Of a DNA stretch of 64,000 nucleotides, positions 47,736 to 57,576 are shown in pieces. Under the pieces are notes generated by a model. That model ran no database searches. It saw nothing but the letters and a program-made list of their open reading frames with translations, and was not told where the DNA came from. Each line of letters starts with the position of its first letter. Position 1 is the stretch's first letter. The DNA is from Gammaproteobacteria bacterium (lineage in GTDB: Bacteria > Pseudomonadota > Gammaproteobacteria > SZUA-140): positions 408,001-472,000 of the forward strand of contig JADJQS010000001.1 in assembly GCA_016712635.1 (NCBI GenBank), read 5' to 3'. A program made the translations under genes and the position numbers.

Positions 47736-49144
47736 GGCGTCAACTCCTCGAAGGCTGCAACGAAGCGCCGGCCGCGATCCTCGTAACCCTTGAACATATC
47801 GAAACTCGCGCAGGCGGGCGACAACAGCACGCTGTCGCCCGCGCGTGCAAGGGCGGCGGCGCGCGCGACTGCCTCGCGCATGTCGCCGGCATAATGAATC
47901 GAGGCGACGTTGTGCAGTGCCGCCTCGATCAGCGGCGCGTCGCGCCCGATCAGCACGACGGCGCGCGCCTTTGCGGCGGCCAGATCGCGCAGCGGCGAAA
48001 AATCCTGTCCCTTGCCGAGCCCGCCGGCGATCAGCACCACCCGCCCGGGCAGCCCGCCCAGCGCCGCCAGCGTGGCTCCGACGTTGGTCCCCTTGGAGTC
48101 GTTGAACCAGCGCACGCCGCGCCGCTCGCCGACCATCTGCATGCGGTGCGGCAGGCCGGTAAATGCGCGCAGTGCGGCAAGCGTGCCGGTGCGGGTCAGG
48201 CCGACTGCCGCGCCGAGCGCGAGCGCGGCCAGCGCATTGAGCGCGTTGTGGCTGCCGCGCAGTCCGAGCTCGTCCACGGCGATCATCCGCTCATCCCCGT
48301 GCGCCAGCCAGGTCTGCCCGGCAGCGACAACCAGGCCGTAATCCCCTGCCGCGGGAATGCCGGCGCCGAAACTCACCACGCTGCGCTGCTCCGGTACGCA
48401 TGCGCACAGACTGGGGTCGTCGCGGTTCACAACCACGGCACCGTCGCCGGCATAAACACGCAGCTTGGCTTCCAGGTAGGCCTGCATATCGGGATAGCGG
48501 TCGAGATGATCCGGGCTCAGATTAAGGATCACGGCGGCGCGCGCATTCAGGCTCGCCGTGGTCTCCAGCTGGAAGCTCGAAAGCTCCAGCACGTAGAGTT
48601 CCGGCGGCACCACCTGCAGCAAGTCCAGCGCCGGCGTGCCGATGTTGCCGCCCACACGCACGACGCGGCCGTCCGCCTGCGCCATCGCGCCCAGCAGCGC
48701 GGTCACCGTGCTCTTGCCGTTGGAACCGGTAATGGCCGCCACCGGCGCGTCCGTGCACCGCGCGAACAGCTCGATGTCGCCCAGAATCGGCACGCCGCGC
48801 TCACGCGCGTGCAGCACATACGGTTCATCGGATGCAACGCCGGGACTGAGCAGAATGCGCGCGCAGTGTTCCAGCGCCGGCACGGAGAAGCCGTCCAGAT
48901 GCAGCGGCACTTCCGCGAGCTCACGCCGCGCAGCCTCCAGGCCGGGCGGCTCAGCCCGGCTGTCGGTGATCTCGACCGGCAGGCCCAGGTCGCGCAGGAT
49001 GCGCGCGCACGACAGGCCCGTGACCCCGAGCCCGACCACGAGGGTCATGCCGTCGAAGCCAAGGCGCGTGCGCATCTCGCGGCGCCACGTCGGATCGGCG
49101 CGCGTCATGGCGGTGAAGCTGTCGATGCCGGGCTCTGCATTCAT
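47732..49144 (-). CDS. murD: UDP-N-acetylmuramoylalanine-D-glutamate ligase
   Basis: A 470-residue Mur ligase adding D-glutamate. The N-terminal Rossmann-like VVGLGVTGLSCARIL, P-loop ITGSNGKSTV, NLSPDHLDRY, and NDSKGTN are intact. ATG 49144 shares one base with the mraY stop (TGATG). The N-terminus is about 30 residues longer than E. coli MurD before the VVGLG strand. Confidence 0.96.
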   Translation of the reverse strand: MNAEPGIDSFTAMTRADPTWRREMRTRLGFDGMTLVVGLGVTGLSCARILRDLGLPVEITDSRAEPPGLEAARRELAEVPLHLDGFSVPALEHCARILLSPGVASDEPYVLHARERGVPILGDIELFARCTDAPVAAITGSNGKSTVTALLGAMAQADGRVVRVGGNIGTPALDLLQVVPPELYVLELSSFQLETTASLNARAAVILNLSPDHLDRYPDMQAYLEAKLRVYAGDGAVVVNRDDPSLCACVPEQRSVVSFGAGIPAAGDYGLVVAAGQTWLAHGDERMIAVDELGLRGSHNALNALAALALGAAVGLTRTGTLAALRAFTGLPHRMQMVGERRGVRWFNDSKGTNVGATLAALGGLPGRVVLIAGGLGKGQDFSPLRDLAAAKARAVVLIGRDAPLIEAALHNVASIHYAGDMREAVARAAALARAGDSVLLSPACASFDMFKGYEDRGRRFVAAFEELTP

Positions 49145-50226
49145 CAGCGTATCTTCAGGCTGGCGAGTCCGATCAATACCAGGATCACGGTGATGATCCA
49201 GAAGCGCACGATCACGCGCGGCTCCGGCCAGCCCTTCAGTTCGAAATGGTGGTGCAGCGGCGCCATGCGGAAGATGCGCCGCCCGGTCAGTTTGTAGGAC
49301 GCCACCTGCATGATGACCGACAGCGTCTCTACCACGAACACCCCGCCCATGATCATCAGCACCACCTCCTGGCGCACGACGACGGCGAGGATGCCGAGCG
49401 CCGCACCCAGCGCCAGGGCCCCGATGTCGCCCATGAACACCTGTGCCGGGTGGGTGTTGAACCAGAGAAAACCGAGCCCGGCGCCGACGATCGCGCCGCA
49501 GAACACCACCATCTCGCCCGCACCGGGGACATAAGGGATCCCGAGATACTCGGAAAAGCGCGCGTGCCCGGTGGCGTAGGCGATGATACCGAGCGCCCCC
49601 GCGACCATCACCGCCGGCAGGATGGCAAGACCGTCGAGTCCGTCGGTCAGGTTGACCGCATTGCTGGTGCCGACGATGACAAAATAGGACAGTGGAATGA
49701 ACCACCAGCCCAGGTCGAGGGAGACATCCTTGAAAAACGGCACGATGAAACGCGTCTCGATCGGCGACACCGCGCTGTTGAAGAGGTATGCCGCCGCCGC
49801 GATCCCGATCAGCGACTGCCAGAGGAACTTCTGGCGCGCGGACAATCCTTTCGAGTTCTTGAGGATGAGCTTTTTATAGTCATCCACGCCACCGACGAGG
49901 CCGAACAGCAGGGTCACGCCCAGCACCAGCCAGACATGGCGGTTCGACAGGTCGCCCCACAGCAGCGTGCTGATTCCTATAGCCACCAGCAGCATCGCCC
50001 CGCCCATGGTCGGGGTGCCCGCCTTGCTGAGATGGGTCTGCGGTCCGTCCGTACGCACCATCTGGCCAATCTGATAGTGGGCCAGCTTGCGGATGATCGC
50101 CGGACCTACCATGAAGGAGATCAGCAGCGCCGTGAGTATGCCCAGTATCGAGCGCAGTGTGAGGTAGCGGAACACGCCGAAGCCGCTGTAGATCTGCGTG
50201 AGGTAGTCGGTCAGGTAGAGCAGCAT
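49144..50226 (-). CDS. mraY: phospho-N-acetylmuramoyl-pentapeptide transferase
   Basis: A 360-residue polytopic transferase, the E. coli length, that makes lipid I from UDP-MurNAc-pentapeptide and undecaprenyl phosphate. The Asp pair is in [20 protein letters not shown] carries the third acidic site and the HHHFELKGW histidine motif is intact near the C-terminus. ATG 50226 is one base after the murF stop. Confidence 0.97.
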   Translation of the reverse strand: MLLYLTDYLTQIYSGFGVFRYLTLRSILGILTALLISFMVGPAIIRKLAHYQIGQMVRTDGPQTHLSKAGTPTMGGAMLLVAIGISTLLWGDLSNRHVWLVLGVTLLFGLVGGVDDYKKLILKNSKGLSARQKFLWQSLIGIAAAAYLFNSAVSPIETRFIVPFFKDVSLDLGWWFIPLSYFVIVGTSNAVNLTDGLDGLAILPAVMVAGALGIIAYATGHARFSEYLGIPYVPGAGEMVVFCGAIVGAGLGFLWFNTHPAQVFMGDIGALALGAALGILAVVVRQEVVLMIMGGVFVVETLSVIMQVASYKLTGRRIFRMAPLHHHFELKGWPEPRVIVRFWIITVILVLIGLASLKIR

Positions 50227-50227
50227 G

Positions 50228-51688
50228 TCAGCCCCCCATCCCGATCTGCCGCGCCTGCGCGGTACCGCCGGGGCCGCCACCCGCCGCAGCGGCGCCTTCA
50301 GTGTCAACGATGGCATCCACCACGCGCTCCATCCGCATGCTGCGCGAACCTTTGACGAGTACCGTGACCGGGGCCTGCGCAACGGCGGCAAGATCCGCGC
50401 GCAGTGTGGCGAGCAGGGCGTTCTGATCCGGGAAATGAGTGGCACCCTTGCCGAAGGCTCCGGCGACGGTGCGCGCCAGTTCGCCGACTGCGTAGACGCG
50501 GGTGACGCCGATCGCGCGCGCCTGGCGGCCGACCTGTTCGTGCAGGGCCTGTCCGGCGTTTCCGAGTTCGCCCATATCGCCGAGCACCAGTATCATCTCC
50601 CCGCCGGCGCCGCTCACCGCCAGCACCTCCAGCGCCGCCTTCACCGATCCGGGGTTCGCATTATAGGTGTCATCGATGACGCGCACACCGCCGATGCCGC
50701 GCTTGAGCTGGAGGCGTCCGTCGACCGCGCGCATCGCCTCCAGGCCGTGCACGATATCCGCCATGCCCGCGCCGGCGGCGTATGCCGCCGCGGCTGCGGC
50801 CAGGGCGTTCATCACATTGTGGCGGCCGGACAAGGCGAGTTCGACCGCCGCCTCGCCCGCCGGCGTGGCCAGCGTGAAGGAACAGCCGAGGGCAGTGTTG
50901 AGGTGCAGGTCGCGCGCCGTCACGTCGGCGGCGTAACGCAGACCGAAGCTGACGATGCGGTGCGGCGCGGCCATGACACGCCAGAGGCCCTCGCGCGGGT
51001 CGTCGGCATTGATCACGGCAAATCCGTCCGGAACCAGCCCGGAGAAGATTTCGCCCTTGGCGCGCGCCACGCCCGTGATGTCGCCGAATCCCGCGAGATG
51101 CGCTGGCGCGGCGTTGGTGATCAGTGCGACCGTGGGACGCGCAAGCCCTGTGAGGTATCCGATATCGCCGGGGTGGTTGGCACCCATCTCGATCACCGCG
51201 CTGCGGTTCCCGCTGCGCAGGTTGAGCAGCGTGAGCGGCACACCGATGTCGTTGTTCAGGTTGCCGCGTGTGCTGAGGCAGCTCCCCCGTGCGGCCAGGA
51301 TGGCGGCCAGCATCCCCTTGACCGTGGTCTTGCCGTTGCTTCCGGTCACCGCGACCAGCGGGATGGCGAAACGGTCGCGCCAGGCGTGGGCAAGGCGACC
51401 CAGCGCCAAACGGGTATCCGCGACGCGCACGACGGGCAGTCCGGAGGTGCCGTCGCGCTCGACCAGTGCCGCGACCGCGCCACGCGCCGCCGCGGTCGCA
51501 AGGAATTCATGGGCGTCGAAATTGAGTCCCCTGAGCGCGACGAACAGCGTCCCGGCGCCCAGTGTCCGGGAGTCGGTGCCGACGGCGTCGAAACGCCGGT
51601 CCACCCCGTGCAACTCCCCGCCGACCAGCCGGGCCAGTTCGCTCAGCATCATGCCGCCTTCAAGCGTCACATCCTGCAGAGTGGTCAT
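50228..51688 (-). CDS. murF: UDP-N-acetylmuramoyl-tripeptide-D-alanyl-D-alanine ligase
   Basis: A 486-residue Mur ligase that adds the D-Ala-D-Ala made by DdlB. P-loop [36 protein letters not shown] and the C-terminal [15 protein letters not shown] are family signatures. The ATG overlaps the murE stop by 4 nt. Confidence 0.96.
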   Translation of the reverse strand: MTTLQDVTLEGGMMLSELARLVGGELHGVDRRFDAVGTDSRTLGAGTLFVALRGLNFDAHEFLATAAARGAVAALVERDGTSGLPVVRVADTRLALGRLAHAWRDRFAIPLVAVTGSNGKTTVKGMLAAILAARGSCLSTRGNLNNDIGVPLTLLNLRSGNRSAVIEMGANHPGDIGYLTGLARPTVALITNAAPAHLAGFGDITGVARAKGEIFSGLVPDGFAVINADDPREGLWRVMAAPHRIVSFGLRYAADVTARDLHLNTALGCSFTLATPAGEAAVELALSGRHNVMNALAAAAAAYAAGAGMADIVHGLEAMRAVDGRLQLKRGIGGVRVIDDTYNANPGSVKAALEVLAVSGAGGEMILVLGDMGELGNAGQALHEQVGRQARAIGVTRVYAVGELARTVAGAFGKGATHFPDQNALLATLRADLAAVAQAPVTVLVKGSRSMRMERVVDAIVDTEGAAAAGGGPGGTAQARQIGMGG

Positions 51689-53223
51689 GCCGCCTCCCCG
51701 ATCAGGCGCCGCACCTGGTCGCGATCGCTGAACGGCAGGCGCGCTGCGCCGATCTGCTGATAATCCTCATGCCCCTTGCCTGCGACCAGGACGATGTCCT
51801 CGGGCAGCGCAGCCTCGATGGCATGCCGGATCGCGCGCGCGCGATCCGGCATGCGCGTCACGGCGGCAGGGCGGTCGATGCCCGCCAGGATCTGCTCAAT
51901 GATGGCATCCGGATCCTCGTGGCGCGGATTATCGCTGGTCACGATCACGCGGTCGGCGTAACGCTCGGCCGCCGCGCCCATGAGCGGACGCTTGCCGCGA
52001 TCGCGGTCGCCGCCGCAGCCGAATACGCACCACAGCAGACCCGCGCAGTGCGGACGCAGGGTCTGCAGCGCCTGCTTGAGGGCATCCGGGGTATGCGCGT
52101 AGTCCACGATCACCAGGGGCCTGGGCCCGGCGCCGCCGAACCGCTCCATGCGCCCCGGCACGGCGCGCAGGTCGCCGAGACGCGCCAGCGCGTCCTCAAG
52201 CGGAAGTTCTATCAAAAGCAGCATCGACAGCACCGCGAGCAGGTTGCTGGCGTTGAACTCTCCGAGCAGCGCGGTGCGCAGTGTTCCCTCGCCCCAGCTC
52301 GAGCTCACCCGCAACTCCATGCCGGAAATGTCGCGCCGCATGATGATCCCGCGCACATAGCGGGCGCCATCCGCACGCGCCACCTCCGCGCCGAGACCGT
52401 AGCGCACCCCGACAATCGGCCGCGCCAGACCGGCCAGCAGCTCGCGCCCGAAGGCGTCGTCGTCGTTGATTGCGGCGTAACTCAGGCCCGGCATGAGAAA
52501 CAGTTTCTGCTTGGCGAATGCGTAGGCGGTCACGTCACCGTGATAATCAAGATGGTCGCGGGTCAGATTGGTGAAGATCGCGCCGTCGAAGGACACCGCA
52601 CGCGTGCGCTCCTGTTCCAGCGCGTGCGAAGAAACCTCCATCACGACGCGCCGTACGCCCGCAGCACGCATGGCGGCGAGCTCTCCCTGCAGGGTGACCG
52701 CGTCAGGCGTGGTGTGGGCGCCGGGGTGCAGCGCCCCGTAGGCGCCGTAGCCCAGCGTGCCGATGACGCCGCACGGCGCCCCGTCCTTGAGGAGGGCCTG
52801 CGCCAGATAGTGGCAAACCGATGTCTTGCCGTTGGTTCCGGTGATGCCGATCACCAGCATGTCGCGCGACGGGTCATCGAAAAACCGCGCGGCGATGACA
52901 CCGAGCTGGCGCCCCAGGCCGGCGACACCCACGAGCGGGATGCCGGGCGGGTAACGCTGCGCCATACGCTGATCTGCGCGTGAGTCCAGTTCGTAGGCGA
53001 CGGCGCTGGCGCCCGCGCGCACGGCATCGTCGATGTAATCCGCGCCATGCGCGCGCTGGCCAGCGCAGGCCAGAAACAGGTCACCGGGGACCACGCGCCG
53101 GCTGTCGGTCTCCAGTCCGGCGATCTCGCGGTCGCTGTCCGCGTCCACGGCGGCGAACCCCTGCAGCAAGGAGCTCAGCCACTGCGGTTTCCGGGCCGCT
53201 GCCAGACCCTGCGCAGACATCAC
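51685..53223 (-). CDS. murE: UDP-N-acetylmuramoyl-tripeptide synthetase, meso-diaminopimelate adding
   Basis: A 512-residue Mur ligase. P-loop GITGTNGKTSVCH and LTRDHLDYHG are intact. The specificity motif DNPRHEDP indicates meso-diaminopimelate and not lysine as the third stem residue, as expected for a Gram-negative cell. The first ATG at 53223 overlaps the ftsI stop by 4 nt. Confidence 0.97.
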   Translation of the reverse strand: MMSAQGLAAARKPQWLSSLLQGFAAVDADSDREIAGLETDSRRVVPGDLFLACAGQRAHGADYIDDAVRAGASAVAYELDSRADQRMAQRYPPGIPLVGVAGLGRQLGVIAARFFDDPSRDMLVIGITGTNGKTSVCHYLAQALLKDGAPCGVIGTLGYGAYGALHPGAHTTPDAVTLQGELAAMRAAGVRRVVMEVSSHALEQERTRAVSFDGAIFTNLTRDHLDYHGDVTAYAFAKQKLFLMPGLSYAAINDDDAFGRELLAGLARPIVGVRYGLGAEVARADGARYVRGIIMRRDISGMELRVSSSWGEGTLRTALLGEFNASNLLAVLSMLLLIELPLEDALARLGDLRAVPGRMERFGGAGPRPLVIVDYAHTPDALKQALQTLRPHCAGLLWCVFGCGGDRDRGKRPLMGAAAERYADRVIVTSDNPRHEDPDAIIEQILAGIDRPAAVTRMPDRARAIRHAIEAALPEDIVLVAGKGHEDYQQIGAARLPFSDRDQVRRLIGEAA

Positions 53224-55013
53224 ATCACCTCCTGGCCACCGGCCAGTACCGGCCGCGCATTCGACTCGGCGGCGGTACTGACCGGGACGTCAGCATCCCG
53301 TCCGCCCGCGCCCTTGCGTGCGCCCGCATCCGCCTGCCACTGGCGCGGCAACTCGTCCGGCATCACGCCCAGGACGCGCAGCGCACCGGTCATCACGCGT
53401 GAGAATACCGGGGCCGCCACAAGTCCGCCGTAGTATTCCTCTCCGCGCGGCTCGTTGATCACGACCACCATTGCGAGCCGCGGGTCGCTTGCCGGCGCGA
53501 GCCCGGCGAACACCGCCACGTAATGCTGGTCCGAGTAGCCGTCGGCGCCCAGCTTCTGCACCGTGCCGGTCTTGCCCGCGACGCGGTAGCCCGCCACCCG
53601 GGCCAGATTGGCCGTGCCCTGCTCCGAGACCACGGTCTCCATCATGCGCACGATCTCGCCCGCGGTCTTCTCGCTCATCACTTCCCGGGTCTCGACTGCG
53701 CCCGTGACCGGGACGAAGGAAACCGGTTTCAACCGCCCCCCGTCGCCCAGCACTGCATAGGCCAGGGCAAGCTGCAGCGGAGTCACCGAGAGTCCGTAGC
53801 CGAAGGACAGTGTGGCGCGCTCGATCTCTTTCCAGCCCCGGTAATCGGCCAACAGGCCGGTGACTTCGCCGGGGAAGTTGCCACCCGTCGGCTGGCCGAA
53901 TCCCACGCTGGAAAACATCCGCCACATCTGTGCCGGGTCGATTGTGAGCGCGATCTTGCTTACGCCCACGTTGCTGGATTTCTCGATCACCGTGGTGACG
54001 TCGATATAACCGAGATTATGTTTGTCGCGCACCAGATGCCGGCCGATCTTGTAATAACCGGGCGCGGTATCGATGTAGGTGCCAGGGCGGTATTTCCCGG
54101 ATTCCAGCGCAGCCGCCACAGTAAAAGGCTTCATCGTCGAACCGGGCTCGAACAAATCGGTCACCGCGCGATTGCGCAGCAGATCGCTGCGCATGCCTTC
54201 GCGATTGTTCGGGTTGTAGGAGGGCTGATTCACCATTGCGAGCACTTCGCCCGTCGCGACGTCGAGCACCACCGCCGACCCGGAGCGCGCGCGGTGCAGC
54301 TGCACCGCCGCCTTGAGTTCGCGATAGGTGAGATACTGGATGCGATTGTCGATGCTGAGCACGAGGTCCCGGCCCGGATCCGGATCCTTAATCCCGGCCA
54401 CATTCTCGACCACGTGCCCGAGCCGGTCCTTGAGCACCCATTTCGACCCCGAGGTACCGCGCAGCCAATTCTCATAGCCGAGCTCGATGCCCTCCTGACC
54501 GGCATCGTCGATGTTGGTAAAACCCACCAGGTGTGCCGCGACCTCGCCCAGCGGGTAATAGCGACGGTATTCGCGCTGGAGAGAAACACCCGGGATTTCC
54601 AGCGCCATCACCCGCTGCGCCAGCGCGGGATCCACGTGGCGCCTGAGGTAGACAAACTCGCGGTCGGCGCGTTGCACGACGCGGTCGCGCAGTTCCGCCA
54701 CGTCCATATCGAGCAGGCGTGCCAGCGGACGCCAGCGTTCGCGCTCGAGCGCAAGCTCCTTCGGGTTCGCCCACACCGAATCCACCGGCGTGCTTACCGC
54801 AAGCGGTTCCCCGTTGCGGTCGGTAATCATGCCTCTGTGCGCGGGCAGCGTGAGCGCGCGCAGATGACGCGCGTCGCCCTGGTCCTGCAGAAAATCCCGA
54901 TTCATCACCTGCAGGTCGACCGCGCGCCACACCAGCGCAAGGACGATCAGGCCGAGCAGCGCCAGCAGGAACACCAGCCGCATCGAGTGGCTGAGCGGAA
55001 CGGCGCGGCTCAT
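53220..55013 (-). CDS. ftsI: septal peptidoglycan transpeptidase PBP3 (FtsI)
   Basis: A 597-residue class B penicillin-binding protein. A membrane helix near residues 13-31 anchors a periplasmic dimerisation domain and the transpeptidase. The active-site motifs are STMK (in FEPGSTMKPF), SSN (EKSSNVG) and KTG (AGKTGTVQ). It crosslinks septal peptidoglycan with FtsW. ATG 55013 overlaps the ftsL stop by 4 nt. The C-terminal 60 residues after LRVLGVMP are low complexity. Confidence 0.97.
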   Translation of the reverse strand: MSRAVPLSHSMRLVFLLALLGLIVLALVWRAVDLQVMNRDFLQDQGDARHLRALTLPAHRGMITDRNGEPLAVSTPVDSVWANPKELALERERWRPLARLLDMDVAELRDRVVQRADREFVYLRRHVDPALAQRVMALEIPGVSLQREYRRYYPLGEVAAHLVGFTNIDDAGQEGIELGYENWLRGTSGSKWVLKDRLGHVVENVAGIKDPDPGRDLVLSIDNRIQYLTYRELKAAVQLHRARSGSAVVLDVATGEVLAMVNQPSYNPNNREGMRSDLLRNRAVTDLFEPGSTMKPFTVAAALESGKYRPGTYIDTAPGYYKIGRHLVRDKHNLGYIDVTTVIEKSSNVGVSKIALTIDPAQMWRMFSSVGFGQPTGGNFPGEVTGLLADYRGWKEIERATLSFGYGLSVTPLQLALAYAVLGDGGRLKPVSFVPVTGAVETREVMSEKTAGEIVRMMETVVSEQGTANLARVAGYRVAGKTGTVQKLGADGYSDQHYVAVFAGLAPASDPRLAMVVVINEPRGEEYYGGLVAAPVFSRVMTGALRVLGVMPDELPRQWQADAGARKGAGGRDADVPVSTAAESNARPVLAGGQEVM

Positions 55014-55282
55014 GGCATCACGATGCGGATGGTATCGGAGGGCGGCACCGTCATCCCCAGCCGCTGGCGCGCGATCAGTTCGACCCGGGTCGGCGTGGCC
55101 CAGGTAGCCTGCTCGAGCATCAGCTGTCCCCATTCGATGTTCAGATCGTCCCGCTGCGCCTTCAGGCTCTCGAGCTCGACAAACAGCTGGCGGCTGCGGT
55201 GCTTGGTGTACACAGCCGCCAGGGCCGATGCCAGCACGGCCACGGCCAGGATCAGGATGACTCCGTGCCTCATGCGCGTCAT
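55010..55282 (-). CDS. ftsL: cell division protein FtsL
   Basis: A 90-residue bitopic protein of the FtsQLB complex. A hydrophobic helix (GVILILAVAVLASALAAVY, residues about 6-24) is followed by a periplasmic leucine-zipper-like coiled coil (LFVELESLKAQRDDLNIEW) and the conserved end IARQRLGMTVP. ATG 55282 overlaps the rsmH stop by 4 nt. The longer open frame to 55546 lies in rsmH. Confidence 0.93.
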   Translation of the reverse strand: MTRMRHGVILILAVAVLASALAAVYTKHRSRQLFVELESLKAQRDDLNIEWGQLMLEQATWATPTRVELIARQRLGMTVPPSDTIRIVMP

Positions 55283-56220
55283 TGCAGTCTTTCCGCCACG
55301 CGCAGGACCGCGCTGCGCGCGCGTGGATTGGCCGCCACTTCCTCCGCGCCCGGGTGGACGGCGCCGCCCACGGGCCGCAGCCGCGGCTGGCGCATGGCGT
55401 CCGGCACCGGCAGCCCGGCGGGAAACGGATCGCCGCGAGACTCGTCGCGGATGAACCGCTTCACCATGCGGTCCTCGAGCGAGTGAAAGCTGATGATCGC
55501 GAGCCGGCCGCCGGGCGCAAGCAGCCCGACGAGCTGATCCAGGCACAGGCGCAGATCCTCGAGTTCGCGATTGATGTGGATGCGGATGGCCTGAAACGTA
55601 CGCGTGGCCGGATCCTTGCCCGCTTCCCAGGCGGGATGGGCGGCGGCAACGATGGCGCGCAATTGCCCGGTGGTGCGGATCGGATGCAGGCGGCGCTCCG
55701 CTGTTATCGCGCGCGCGATGCGCGCGGAGAAGCGCTCCTCGCCGTATTCACGCAGCACCCGGATGAGCTCCTGTTCCTGAACGCGCGCCAGCCAGTCGGC
55801 CGCGCCTTCTCCGGCGGCTGGGTCCATGCGCATGTCGAGCGGACCGTCGTTGCGGAAGCTGAAGCCGCGCCCGGGATCATCCAGCTGCGCCGAAGACACT
55901 CCCAAATCCATCAACACACCGCTGACCCGTCCACGCACGCCGAGTTCATCAGCCACCCGGCCGGCGCCGGAATACGAGCCGGGCCGGATCTCCACACGGG
56001 CATCCTGCCCGGACTGATCCCGCGCCGAGCGGATCGCCGCCGGATCCTTGTCCATGACGATCAGGCGCCCGCGCGCACCCAGGCGCTCCAAGATCGCGCC
56101 GGCATGCCCGCCGCGCCCGTAGGTCAGATCCATATATGTCCCGTCGGACACGATGGCCAGCGCGCCGATCACCTCGGCCAGCAGCACCGGCCGATGTGAA
56201 TACTCGTCCACCGCCGTCAT
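55279..56220 (-). CDS. rsmH: 16S rRNA (cytosine1402-N4)-methyltransferase
   Basis: A 313-residue methyltransferase, the E. coli length, acting on N4 of C1402 in the ribosomal P site. HRPVLLAEVI, the SAM loop DLTYGRGGHAGAIL, DLGVSSAQLDDPGRGFSF (as DLGVSSAQLD) and FHSLEDRMVK are diagnostic. It starts one base after mraZ. RsmI at 57577-58443 methylates the same nucleotide at the 2'-O. Confidence 0.97.
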   Translation of the reverse strand: MTAVDEYSHRPVLLAEVIGALAIVSDGTYMDLTYGRGGHAGAILERLGARGRLIVMDKDPAAIRSARDQSGQDARVEIRPGSYSGAGRVADELGVRGRVSGVLMDLGVSSAQLDDPGRGFSFRNDGPLDMRMDPAAGEGAADWLARVQEQELIRVLREYGEERFSARIARAITAERRLHPIRTTGQLRAIVAAAHPAWEAGKDPATRTFQAIRIHINRELEDLRLCLDQLVGLLAPGGRLAIISFHSLEDRMVKRFIRDESRGDPFPAGLPVPDAMRQPRLRPVGGAVHPGAEEVAANPRARSAVLRVAERLQ

Positions 56221-56221
56221 G

Positions 56222-56698
56222 TCATATCGAAAACGATCGCAATTGCTCCGACAAGGGTTGCTCATGCTCGTTACGGGCCAATAATTTCGCGCGAAACTCA
56301 TCCCAGGTCTGCTCATCCCACAGCTCGAACTTGTTACCCTGCCCGATCAGGCAGATGCGCTTTTCCAGCCGGGCGACGCCGCGCAGCGCCGGCGGCAGCA
56401 GGATTCGGCCGTGTCCGTCCATCTCGCAGTCCGAGGCGTAGCCGAGCAGCAGGCGTTGCAACTGGCGGGTCTGCACGTCGAGATTCGGCAGGCTGGTCAG
56501 GGTTTGCTGAATCGCCTCCCACTCCGGCAGGGGGTAGAGCAGCAGACAGGGATCGCTGTCGACCGTAATTACCACCCGGCCCTGACAGGATTCCGTCAGG
56601 ATCGAACGATACTTGGTCGGGATAACGATCCGGCCCTTGGCATCCAGACTCAAGACGCTGACCCCGCGAAACGAGGTGTGTTCCCTCTCCGCCCCCAT
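56222..56698 (-). CDS. mraZ: transcriptional regulator MraZ
   Basis: A 158-residue double SpoVT/AbrB-fold protein with two DxxGR motifs (SLDAKGRIVIPTKYR and MDGHGRILLPPALR). MraZ represses its own dcw promoter in E. coli. Its likely binding boxes lie directly upstream at 56701-56725. It is the first gene of the 16-gene cluster running down to ftsZ. Confidence 0.96.
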   Translation of the reverse strand: MGAEREHTSFRGVSVLSLDAKGRIVIPTKYRSILTESCQGRVVITVDSDPCLLLYPLPEWEAIQQTLTSLPNLDVQTRQLQRLLLGYASDCEMDGHGRILLPPALRGVARLEKRICLIGQGNKFELWDEQTWDEFRAKLLARNEHEQPLSEQLRSFSI

Positions 56699-56700
56699 AC

Positions 56701-56725
56701 TCCACTACACCCCACTTTTTCCCAC
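56701..56725 (-). promoter_or_regulatory. MraZ operator: three GTGGG-type direct repeats
   Basis: On the minus strand, GTGGG, GTGGG and GTGGA recur with a 10-bp period (five-base spacers) immediately before the mraZ ATG. This matches the known MraZ-binding pattern of TGGG repeats separated by five bases, here downstream of the promoter. Confidence 0.85.
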
Positions 56726-56733
56726 TTCGTGAC

Positions 56734-56761
56734 ACTATATACCGCGAAATCACACTGTCAA
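56734..56761 (-). promoter_or_regulatory. sigma-70 promoter of the dcw cluster (Pmra)
   Basis: TTGACA (56761-56756), a 16-bp spacer and TATAGT (56739-56734) on the minus strand. It lies just upstream of the MraZ repeats and is the only strong promoter in front of mraZ. Confidence 0.75.
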
Positions 56762-57012
56762 GCCAAAACCGCCTCCACAATTAACAATTTTCTCTCTATG
56801 GCACAGCAACTTAGGTCAACAGGCGGGGTGCGGCGTCCACTCTTGGCGGCGCGCAGTTACAACGAAAACAAAAAAATCATGAACTTGCCCCTGAATAGTG
56901 CGGTGATTTATAAGATCAGGAGCATTGCCGGCCGGCCGGCAGACCTGCGGAGGGTGTTACGATGCAGTCGGAACCAGGACCGTAAAGATCGGACCTTTTC
57001 CCCAGTCGCGCT

Positions 57013-57040
57013 CAAAACGGCGGCGCGACAAAACCGCCAT
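57013..57040 (-). terminator. candidate terminator of rnpB
   Basis: Downstream of the RNase P RNA the minus strand has GGCGG-TTTTGTCGCG-CCGCC followed by GTTTTGAG. The rest of 56762-57060, between this hairpin and the mraZ promoter, shows no gene. Confidence 0.5.
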
Positions 57041-57060
57041 GACGAGAAATGAAATTAAGG

Positions 57061-57462
57061 TGGGAGCCGGCCTGTAAGCCGGGTTCTGTCGAGGACAGTC
57101 ATTCATCTGGGACGCGCGTCGCCACGCGTCTCAAGCGACCTACCCGGGAACAGTGCGGGCCGCACTGATGTTCCCCTATTTGGTCTTGCTCCGGATGGGG
57201 TTTACCCTGCCACTGGTGTTACCACCAGCGCGGTGCGCTCTTACCGCACCATTTCACCCTTACCCGCTACCCGAAGGCGACGGGCGGTATATTTTCTGTG
57301 GCACTGGCCGTCGGCTCATGCCGCCCAGGCGTTACCTGGCATCCCGCCCTATGGAGCCCGGACTTTCCTCCTCCCGCCGTCACTCGATCAGACGCCGCGG
57401 CCTGTCCCGTACGGAACGTGATCGAGTGACGACGGGAAGCGACTGTCCGGCCGACTCCCGGG
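57061..57462 (-). ncRNA. rnpB: RNase P RNA, bacterial class A
   Basis: The minus strand carries the universal P4-side signature GAGGAAAGTCCGGGCTCC (57372-57355) and the pairing 3' signature ACAGAACCCGGCTTAC near the end (about 57090-57074). The 5' end GGGAGTCGGCCGGACAG and the 3' end CCGGCTCCC pair as P1. The length of about 400 nt fits type A. It is the catalytic subunit that trims tRNA 5' leaders. Ends are approximate to a few bases. Confidence 0.95.
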
Positions 57463-57576
57463 GCCTAAGATACAGGATTGACGCAGGACGAGACAAGGGA
57501 GCGCGTCCTCCATACACATATATGCCGGCCAGAGAGCGCGATCCGGCCTCCTGCCGGCATACCCCTTCGACCGAAC

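Noticed and set aside
47612..49297. A 561-codon plus-strand frame opposite murD
   Set aside because: Antisense shadow of murD and ftsW; no motifs and no start signals.
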